A stretch of 5,935 nt of DNA from Lonsdalea quercina subsp. quercina (lineage in GTDB: Bacteria > Pseudomonadota > Gammaproteobacteria > Enterobacterales > Enterobacteriaceae), in the NCBI RefSeq assembly GCF_000688655.1, contig NZ_JIBO01000006.1, forward strand, positions 122,977 through 128,911, read 5' to 3'. Of this stretch, positions 1 through 3,998 are shown in pieces. The number at the start of each line of letters is the position of its first letter. The first letter of the stretch is position 1. The notes below the pieces were generated by a model. It had not been told where the DNA came from. It worked only from the letters and a program-made list of their open reading frames with translations, and did not search any database. Both the position numbers and the translations under genes were made by a program.

Positions 1-61
1 TAGAGGAAAGCGATAAAAACGCCATCAATCGCTGCCAATGGTAAAACCGATGAAACGGCGG

Positions 62-78
62 TCAGGTCTTAGACCTGA
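62..78. repeat. 17-base perfect palindrome downstream of dsbB
   Basis: TCAGGTCTTAGACCTGA reads the same on both strands apart from its central base. It could form a 7-bp hairpin with a three-base loop, or be a binding site for a dimeric regulator. No T-run follows it on either strand, so it is not a canonical terminator. The rest of bases 1-185 shows no convincing gene. A weaker inverted repeat (AGCGAT at 9-14, ATCGCT at 28-33) and GC-rich arms at 139-144 and 163-168 are present, but I see no standard terminator for dsbB. Confidence 0.4.
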
Positions 79-185
79 GAAGGGCGGTTGAAGACGAATC
101 GGGTGTGGAAAAGGGGAACGTGGTTCGGGACGAAGACGGCCCGGCTGGGCTTTGACAGGCAACCGGGCGGCAGAGCGAGAGGGGT

Positions 186-725
186 TTAGTGGAATAGATC
201 GCGACGTTTGGGTCTGAACAGCTGAGCAATTAGCACCAGCGCGCAAACCAGCAAATAGGCGCCGAAGATCACGATCATCCATTGCGGCATTTCCAATCCC
301 ATAAAATGCCACTGACGTTCGGCACAGTCACCCGAAGCGCTAAACACGGCCGGAACCCATTTGTCTAAAGGCAGCCAGGAAGGAAAGTTGACGAAAAAGT
401 CGCAGGTGGCGAAAGGCGATGGGTGAAGCTGAATGTCGGTATGTTTCAGCGCCAGCAGCAGTCCTTCGAAAGCGCTGTAAAGCCACAGTGCGATGGCTGG
501 TAAACGGATAACGACGCTGCCCGGCGCGATAGCGCCTAGGAGTCCTGCGGCCATGACGCCAAACATCGCGTTACGTTGATAAATGCAGAGAACGCAGGGC
601 TTCAACAGCATCACATGCTGAAAATAGAGCGCGATCAGTTCGAAGATTAGGCTGGTCAGCGCCAGAAGCAGCCATGCCCCCCGACCATGAGAGCAACGGT
701 GTAAATATCGCAACATCAGCAGCAT
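186..725 (-). CDS. dsbB: DsbB, disulfide-bond formation protein (quinone reductase of DsbA)
   Basis: This inner-membrane enzyme reoxidises periplasmic DsbA and passes the electrons to ubiquinone or menaquinone, so it drives disulfide formation in exported proteins. The protein is 179 residues against 176 in E. coli and aligns throughout. The first periplasmic loop carries the CVLC redox pair (Cys44, Cys47; Cys41/44 in E. coli) followed by Arg51, matching the quinone-contacting Arg48. The second loop holds Cys108 and Cys134 (Cys104/130 in E. coli) around the conserved [10 protein letters not shown] and [11 protein letters not shown] segments. Four membrane segments lie near residues 17-36, 48-66, 75-93 and 148-169, and the tail is basic (RPKRRDLFH). 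The start at 725 has GGAA seven bases upstream; the ATG three codons later matches the E. coli N-terminus better, so either is possible. One residue is inserted between helices 2 and 3. The gene ends TAA. No nhaB lies upstream, unlike E. coli. Confidence 0.97.
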   Translation of the reverse strand: MLLMLRYLHRCSHGRGAWLLLALTSLIFELIALYFQHVMLLKPCVLCIYQRNAMFGVMAAGLLGAIAPGSVVIRLPAIALWLYSAFEGLLLALKHTDIQLHPSPFATCDFFVNFPSWLPLDKWVPAVFSASGDCAERQWHFMGLEMPQWMIVIFGAYLLVCALVLIAQLFRPKRRDLFH

Positions 726-751
726 AAAAGTATTCCATGGAAAACGTTCGA

Positions 752-759
752 ATTATAAC
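752..759 (-). promoter_or_regulatory. Extended -10 element, probable dsbB promoter
   Basis: On the minus strand the sequence reads TGTTATAAT: a perfect TATAAT hexamer at 757-752 preceded by an extended-10 TG. It would start transcription near 745, giving dsbB a leader of about 20 bases. No good -35 hexamer is seen at 17 bases; AGGACA at 782-777 is too far. The element overlaps the stop codon of the 26-codon candidate ORF described at 753-833. Confidence 0.5.
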
Positions 760-833
760 AGCGCTATCGATTTCGCTGTCCTCACAAAGAGTGATGCCCT
801 CAGTAATAACAACAGTCTGAGAGGAGAAATCAT
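753..833 (-). CDS. Candidate 26-residue leucine-rich small protein or leader peptide upstream of dsbB
   Basis: This is a short ORF on the dsbB strand that begins ATG at 833 and stops TAA at 755-753, 27 bases before the dsbB start. A consensus ribosome site GGAGG (842-838) sits four bases ahead of the ATG. The peptide begins MISPLRLLLLLR, with five leucines in a row coded CTG TTG TTA TTA CTG, and ends in SIALL. It is basic (three Arg and one Lys besides Met1) and hydrophobic. The same frame could open at an ATG at 872 (39 residues), but that start has poor ribosome pairing and lies upstream of the start site predicted from the CTACACT element. I recognise no family. It could be a membrane peptide, a leader ORF coupled to dsbB, or chance; leucine runs occur in attenuator leaders, yet dsbB is not an amino-acid biosynthesis gene. 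What supports it is the strong ribosome site and its position. Confidence 0.3.
   Translation of the reverse strand: MISPLRLLLLLRASLFVRTAKSIALL
798..821. repeat. Inverted repeat, copy 1 (CCTCAGTA...GTCTGAG)
   Basis: CCTCAGTA (798-805) is followed by GTCTGAG (815-821). The CTCAG and CTGAG arms are complementary and could make a 5-bp stem. The same two words in the same order recur at 1215-1234. On the minus strand this copy covers the leucine codons of the 26-codon candidate ORF. Confidence 0.35.
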
Positions 834-842
834 CTTTCCTCC
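823..842 (-). promoter_or_regulatory. Hairpin that can sequester the ribosome site of the 26-codon ORF
   Basis: In minus-strand RNA, GGA-G-GAAA (842-835) can pair with TTTCTCC (829-823). This gives seven base pairs with one bulged G, and the five-base loop GATGA contains the start codon. The GGAGG ribosome site is inside the stem, so folding would mask it. This layout resembles translation-control hairpins and simple RNA thermometers; the pairing is seen, the regulatory role is inferred. Confidence 0.35.
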
Positions 843-860
843 AGGGCGGGATTTTTTCGC

Positions 861-867
861 AGTGTAG
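861..867 (-). promoter_or_regulatory. CTACACT, a sigma-S type -10 element
   Basis: The minus strand reads TGCACTACACT, containing CTACACT, the favoured -10 form of RpoS-dependent promoters, with a TG just upstream. Initiation would fall near 854, about 20 bases ahead of the ATG at 833, so the GGAGG ribosome site would be at the expected place on the message. No good -35 hexamer is visible, which RpoS promoters tolerate. It could also transcribe dsbB. Confidence 0.3.
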
Positions 868-888
868 TGCATACTCTTTTGTTTTTTA

Positions 889-922
889 AGGTGATATCAG
901 CAAAAAACGTAAGTTTTCACCT
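889..922. repeat. AT-rich nested inverted repeats
   Basis: AGGTGA (889-894) pairs with TCACCT (917-922), and inside it AAAAC (904-908) pairs with GTTTT (913-917) around GTAA. The two stems compete for base 917. T-rich stretches flank or lie within both strands, but the GC content of the stems is too low for a confident terminator. Confidence 0.25.
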
Positions 923-1000
923 AAGAGTTACTATACACGATATAGGCGGGTGGATGGACTGGCGCGGCCGGTTATATAGGCAGCGATCACAACAAATATG

Positions 1001-1023
1001 TGTCAGGCTGTAAATTGTCAGGC
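1001..1023. repeat. Direct repeat of TGTCAGGC with 15-base period
   Basis: TGTCAGGC occurs at 1001-1008 and again at 1016-1023. Only two copies are present, so this is not an iteron array. It could be a paired protein-binding site or chance in a drifting region. Confidence 0.3.
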
Positions 1024-1080
1024 GAGGGGGGCGTTATCATTTCCCATTACCAGGCGGGCATGCCGAATAACCCGGATAAA

Positions 1081-1146
1081 TCAACCCTGACGGCCCTCCA
1101 AGTAAAAAAAGCTGCCCAGGATGTGTTCCATGTCATAACTCGGCAT
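1081..1146 (-). CDS. Candidate 21-residue small ORF with strong ribosome site
   Basis: On the minus strand AAGGGAG (1159-1153) sits six bases before an ATG at 1146. The frame stays open for 21 codons and ends TGA at 1083-1081. The peptide starts MPSYDMEHILG and has two Phe codons and a Tyr codon over a run of seven T (1110-1104). TATAGT at 1177-1172 is a plausible -10 and would give a leader of about 20 bases, but the -35 is poor. TTCTTA (1165-1170) and TAAGAA (1192-1197) form an inverted repeat around that -10. I recognise no family. It may be a real small protein, the start of a gene broken by a frameshift at the T-run, or chance. It does not resemble the NhaB N-terminus. Confidence 0.3.
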   Translation of the reverse strand: MPSYDMEHILGSFFYLEGRQG

Positions 1147-1171
1147 TTTTCTCTCCCTTAAAACTTCTTAC

Positions 1172-1177
1172 ACTATA
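1172..1177 (-). promoter_or_regulatory. Possible -10 (TATAGT) for the 21-codon ORF
   Basis: TATAGT lies on the minus strand 25 bases ahead of the ATG at 1146, between the arms of a TTCTTA/TAAGAA inverted repeat (1165-1170, 1192-1197) that could act as an operator. No matching -35 hexamer is seen, so the call is weak. Confidence 0.2.
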
Positions 1178-1214
1178 AAATGAGTCCTTAATAAGAATTT
1201 CTCGATGGTGTGAG

Positions 1215-1234
1215 CCTCAGTATCGCTGTCTGAG
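1215..1234. repeat. Inverted repeat, copy 2 (CCTCAGTA...GTCTGAG)
   Basis: CCTCAGTA (1215-1222) is followed by GTCTGAG (1228-1234), repeating the words found at 798-821 with five bases rather than nine between them. The CTCAG/CTGAG arms could form a 5-bp stem. The two copies bracket about 420 bases that include the 21-codon ORF. Confidence 0.35.
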
Positions 1235-1305
1235 CCGGTGTGCGGGGGGGCGCTACTGAATTGTTTTGTCACCCCCGGAAACTATGTGATGGTAAAGGGG
1301 TTTGT

Positions 1306-1311
1306 TATGAT
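1306..1311 (+). promoter_or_regulatory. Possible fadR -10 (TATGAT)
   Basis: TATGAT matches the sigma-70 -10 hexamer at five of six positions and would start transcription near 1318, about 38 bases before fadR. No good -35 lies 16-18 bases upstream. If this promoter is used, the upstream ORF at 1307-1351 would not be on the message, so the two readings are alternatives. Confidence 0.25.
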
Positions 1312-1351
1312 GATGTTGACTTTCTTAAGTAAGCATCGCTACGGAATATAA
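1307..1351 (+). CDS. Candidate 14-residue upstream ORF ahead of fadR
   Basis: AAAGGGG (1294-1300) lies six bases before ATG at 1307. The frame encodes [14 protein letters not shown] and ends TAA at 1349-1351, four bases before the fadR ATG. fadR itself has only a weak GGA about ten bases upstream, so ribosomes finishing this ORF could re-initiate at fadR. No homologous leader is known to me; chance is quite possible because the ORF is so short. Confidence 0.25.
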   Translation: MMMLTFLSKHRYGI

Positions 1352-1355
1352 ACTT

Positions 1356-2075
1356 ATGGTTATAAAGGCGCAAAGTCCGGCGGGATTCGCGGAAGAGTAT
1401 ATTGTTGAAAGTATATGGAATAATCGTTTCCCCCCTGGAACCCTCCTGCCAGCAGAAAGGGAATTATCCGAACTTATTGGCGTCACGCGTACCACGCTGC
1501 GGGAAGTATTGCAGCGTCTTGCGCGTGACGGTTGGCTGACCATACAGCACGGAAAACCGACGAAGGTAAATAACTTCTGGGAAACCTCCGGTCTGAACAT
1601 CCTGGAAACATTGGCGCGGCTCGACCACGATCGCGTACCGCAGCTCATCGATAACCTCCTGTCCGCACGAACGAATATCGCGGGCATTTTCATTCGGACC
1701 GCAGTGCGCCAGCATCCCGAACAGGCGCTGGAAATCCTGCAGCAGGCCGATACCGTTAGCGATACCGCGGAAGCTTTCGCCGAACTGGATTACACGATAT
1801 TTCGGGGACTGGCGTTTGTTTCGTCCAACCCGATTTATAGTCTAATCCTGAACGGGCTAAGAGGGTTGTATATCCGCGTCGCTCGCTATTACTTTTCCAA
1901 TCTTGACGCTCGCGAGCTGGCGCTGAAATTTTATCGTCAGCTCGGTACCCTGTGCCGCGAAGGGCGCTACGAACAGGTGCCGGAGACTGTGCGCGAGTAT
2001 GGTAAAGAAAGCGGCGCCATCTGGCATGATATGCAGAACGCCATCCCGCACGATCTTGCAGGAGGCGGTCGCTGA
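1356..2075 (+). CDS. fadR: FadR, acyl-CoA-responsive regulator of fatty-acid metabolism
   Basis: FadR represses fatty-acid degradation (fad) genes and activates unsaturated fatty-acid synthesis (fabA, fabB); long-chain acyl-CoA releases it from DNA. The protein is 239 residues, the E. coli length, and starts [15 protein letters not shown] as in E. coli, fixing the start despite a weak ribosome site. Residues 1-74 form the GntR-type winged helix, with the E. coli DNA-contact residues Arg35, Thr44, Arg45, Thr46, Thr47 and His65 all present. Residues from about 80 form the helical FadR C-terminal (FCD-like) ligand domain; Gly216, Ser219 and Trp223, implicated in acyl-CoA binding in E. coli, are kept. 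Position 228, Lys in E. coli and also implicated, is Asn here. The C-terminal half diverges more than the DNA-binding half. Its divergent E. coli partner nhaB is missing, and it converges on the SpoVR gene across a shared terminator. Confidence 0.98.
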   Translation: MVIKAQSPAGFAEEYIVESIWNNRFPPGTLLPAERELSELIGVTRTTLREVLQRLARDGWLTIQHGKPTKVNNFWETSGLNILETLARLDHDRVPQLIDNLLSARTNIAGIFIRTAVRQHPEQALEILQQADTVSDTAEAFAELDYTIFRGLAFVSSNPIYSLILNGLRGLYIRVARYYFSNLDARELALKFYRQLGTLCREGRYEQVPETVREYGKESGAIWHDMQNAIPHDLAGGGR

Positions 2076-2083
2076 CCTGAGCG

Positions 2084-2121
2084 AATAAAAAACGGGTAAC
2101 CTGTCAAAGCGGTTACCCGTT
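2084..2121 (-). terminator. Intrinsic terminator of the SpoVR/ycgB gene
   Basis: AACGGGTAACC (2091-2101) and GGTTACCCGTT (2111-2121) make a perfect 11-bp stem with a nine-base loop. On the minus strand the stem runs into a T tract (2092-2087), the classic form, 19 bases after the ycgB stop. In the plus direction, following fadR, the downstream sequence GCTTCAAG is a poor U-tract, so termination of fadR here would be weaker. Confidence 0.88.
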
Positions 2122-2139
2122 GCTTCAAGTGTCGGACGG

Positions 2140-3672
2140 CTAAGACTGATTGCGAGGCGGGCAGCGGTCGATCAGCTCCACGCTGCCATCTTCATTCAAC
2201 TGCTCCATAAACACTTCAAATCCCCACAGGCGATACACATGTTTCATGACCTCATGACTGCTCTTGTCGAGCGGAGCTCGATTTTGCGGGATATAGCGCA
2301 GCGTCATCGAGCGGTTGCCGCGCAGGTCGACATTCCAAATCTGTATGTTGGGTTCGATATTGCTTAAATTGTATTGCGCGGAGAGTTCCTGTCGGATTTT
2401 CTTGTAGCCTTCCTCATTATGGATCGCGGCGATCTCCAGGTAGTTATTGCTGTCATCATCCAGCACGGTGAACAACCGGAAATCACGCATCACTTTCGGC
2501 GACAGGAATTGGCTGATGAAGCTTTCGTCTTTGAAGTTTTGCATTGCGAAATGCAGCGTATCCAGCCAATCCGTACCGGCGATGTCCGGGAACCAGTGGC
2601 GATCTTCCTCCGTGGGGGCCTGACAGATACGCTTGATGTCCTGAAACATGGCGAACCCTAGTGCATACGGGTTGATGCCGCTGTAATAAGGGCTGTTGTA
2701 AGGCGGTTGATAAACCACGTTGGTGTGGCTATGCAAGAATTCCATCATAAAGCGATCGGAGACTTTGCCCTCATCGTAAAGATGATTGAGGATCGTGTAG
2801 TGCCAGAAGGTAGCCCAGCCTTCGTTCATGACCTGCGTCTGCTTCTGCGGATAGAAATACTGACTGACCTTACGCACGATGCGTAGCACTTCACGCTGCC
2901 AGGATTCCAGCAGCGGTGCGTTTTTCTCCATGAAGTAAAGCAGGTTTTCTTGCGGTTCTGCCGGGTAGCGCGGCGTTTTTTCCGGCGCGGATTCCAGCTC
3001 GCGCCGTGGCAGAGTTTTCCAGAGGTCGTTTACCTGACTTTGCAGATAGGCTTCACGACTTTTCTGCCGTTGCTGCTCCTCTTCCAATGAGATTTTCTGA
3101 GGGCGTTTATAACGGTCTACGCCGTAATTCATCAAGGCGTGGCATGAGTCCAGCAGGCGTTCCACTTCCACCACGCCATAACGCTCCTCACAGCGCGCAA
3201 TATACTGGCGGGCGAAAATCAAATAATCCACAATGGAACTGGCGTCGGTCCAGCTGCGGAACAGATAGTTGCCTTTGAAAAAGGAGTTGTGGCCGTAGCA
3301 GGCGTGGGCGATAACCAGCGCCTGCATGGTCATGGTGTTCTCTTCCATCAGGTAAGCGATACACGGGTTGGAATTGATGACGATTTCGTACGCCAATCCT
3401 TGCTGCCCGTGCTTATACAGCTGTTCGGTCTCGATAAACTTCTTGCCAAACGACCAGTGGGTATAGTTAATGGGCATGCCGATGCTGGAGTAAGCATCCA
3501 TCATCTGTTCGGAAGTGATAATTTCAATCTGGTGGGGGTAGGTGTCTAACCGATATGATTTGGCGATCCTGTCGATTTCATCCAGATAGACCTGAAGCAA
3601 CTCGAACGTCCAGTCCGGCCCATCGCTCAGACATTGTGGGTTTTTTACCCGATCATCAATTGATACAGCCAT
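2140..3672 (-). CDS. ycgB: SpoVR family protein (YcgB)
   Basis: The product belongs to the SpoVR family, named from a Bacillus protein needed for spore cortex formation; in enterobacteria the homologue YcgB is stationary-phase (RpoS) associated and linked with the YeaG kinase and YeaH, but its biochemical role is unsettled. It is 510 residues from the chosen ATG, the E. coli length, and aligns end to end. Signature stretches include SDGPDWTF (16-23), HACYGHNSFF (123-132), VMNEGWATFWHY (281-292), FLHSHTNVV (312-320) and FTVLDDD (401-407). The clustered His/Glu residues suggest a metal or catalytic site, which is inference. No signal peptide or membrane segment is seen, so it is probably cytoplasmic. 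An upstream GTG at 3717 would add 15 residues, but it lacks a ribosome site, whereas the ATG at 3672 has GAGG eight bases before it. E. coli has dadA beyond ycgB; here an ABC importer lies upstream on the same strand. Confidence 0.97.
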   Translation of the reverse strand: MAVSIDDRVKNPQCLSDGPDWTFELLQVYLDEIDRIAKSYRLDTYPHQIEIITSEQMMDAYSSIGMPINYTHWSFGKKFIETEQLYKHGQQGLAYEIVINSNPCIAYLMEENTMTMQALVIAHACYGHNSFFKGNYLFRSWTDASSIVDYLIFARQYIARCEERYGVVEVERLLDSCHALMNYGVDRYKRPQKISLEEEQQRQKSREAYLQSQVNDLWKTLPRRELESAPEKTPRYPAEPQENLLYFMEKNAPLLESWQREVLRIVRKVSQYFYPQKQTQVMNEGWATFWHYTILNHLYDEGKVSDRFMMEFLHSHTNVVYQPPYNSPYYSGINPYALGFAMFQDIKRICQAPTEEDRHWFPDIAGTDWLDTLHFAMQNFKDESFISQFLSPKVMRDFRLFTVLDDDSNNYLEIAAIHNEEGYKKIRQELSAQYNLSNIEPNIQIWNVDLRGNRSMTLRYIPQNRAPLDKSSHEVMKHVYRLWGFEVFMEQLNEDGSVELIDRCPPRNQS

Positions 3673-3723
3673 CTGCGCGCCCTCACAATTACTTGTCACC
3701 ACATTATCGCGTGACACTGTTTA

Positions 3724-3730
3724 ATCGTAG
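3724..3730 (-). promoter_or_regulatory. Weak sigma-S like -10 upstream of ycgB
   Basis: CTACGAT on the minus strand matches the RpoS -10 CTACACT at five of seven positions and is followed by TAAA. It would start transcription near 3717, about 45 bases before the ycgB ATG. RpoS control is known for E. coli ycgB, which makes the site worth noting, but GATAAT at 3707-3702 is an equally possible -10. Confidence 0.2.
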
Positions 3731-3896
3731 TTCAATCTGAAAAATCAGTGGCATGGATGTTTATTATTCGGTTGGCGAGTGAGTCATCTTACGCCGACGC
3801 CGCTTCAACCGCGTAATAACTAAAAGCTATATCAAAGAGGATCCTGTCATTGAGGAACCCCATAGGGAGGAGGGGCAGCGCCGGTCATCTGAGTGC

Positions 3897-3998
3897 CTAT
3901 ACGTAAAAAACGGCGATGCTGATTGAGCGAGTTTCACGACCCGGCCAGGGTATGCACCTGGCCAAACGCAGAATGAAGTTGCGCTCACGGACCGTCAT
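3897..3998 (-). pseudogene. Start of a lost gene, probably the importer ATPase
   Basis: An ATG at 3998-3996 overlaps the permease stop as ATGA, the same junction used between the binding protein and the permease. This is where the ATP-binding subunit of such an operon is normally encoded. The frame runs only 33 codons (MTVRERNFILRLARC...) and stops TAG at 3899-3897. No Walker A, signature or Walker B motif is found in any minus-strand frame between here and ycgB at 3672. The neighbouring frame reads FGQVHTLAG just after residue 10, which could be frameshifted coding sequence, but this is weak. Likely a remnant after deletion; a free-standing 33-residue peptide cannot be excluded. The ribosome site is poor and would depend on coupling. 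Confidence 0.4.
3943..3963. repeat. GC-rich inverted repeat after the permease gene
   Basis: GGCCAGG (3943-3949) and CCTGGCC (3957-3963) form a 7-bp stem with a seven-base loop, starting 32 bases past the permease stop. A six-T run in minus-strand RNA (3909-3904) follows more than 30 bases later, too far for a standard terminator. It may slow or partly end importer transcription. The rest of 3673-3895 shows no gene I can support. Confidence 0.35.

Larger units (their letters stand above)
726..1355. other. AT-rich dsbB-fadR gap lacking nhaB
   Basis: These 630 bases hold no ORF above about 40 codons on either strand. In E. coli the order is dsbB, nhaB, fadR, with nhaB divergent from fadR. Here translating the minus strand shows none of the long hydrophobic stretches expected of NhaB (about 500 residues). 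The stretch contains the small ORFs, promoters and repeats listed separately, is visibly AT-richer than the flanking genes, and includes homopolymer runs (A7 at 1104-1110, G7 at 1244-1250). It may be the scar of a deletion followed by drift, or a replaced segment. Confidence 0.7.

Noticed and set aside
62..78. Palindrome as a FadR operator
   Set aside because: It contains GGTC and GACC like a FadR site, but the two are separated by three bases rather than one, and the central CG common in FadR sites is absent.
25..312. 95-codon minus-strand frame overlapping the end of dsbB
   Set aside because: It overlaps the well-supported dsbB in another frame, and its Arg/Pro/Ser-rich product is typical of a shadow frame.
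737..820. 27-codon plus-strand ORF starting beside the dsbB start
   Set aside because: No ribosome site precedes it, and it overlaps the dsbB ribosome site and promoter in the opposite direction.
852..857. T6 run as a plus-strand terminator
   Set aside because: The nearest hairpin ends about nine bases before the run, and no plus-strand gene lies upstream to be terminated.
954..1013. 19-codon plus-strand ORF (MDWRGRLYRQ...)
   Set aside because: The upstream AGG is weak, no promoter is visible and the composition is not protein-like.
1244..1276. G7 and C5 runs as a terminator or G-quadruplex
   Set aside because: The stem would be only five pairs with a loop above 20 bases, no T tract follows, and there is only one G run rather than four.
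3789..3863. 24-codon minus-strand ORF between the importer and ycgB
   Set aside because: It has a pyrimidine-rich rather than purine-rich region before the ATG, and its peptide resembles no ATPase C-terminus I recognise.
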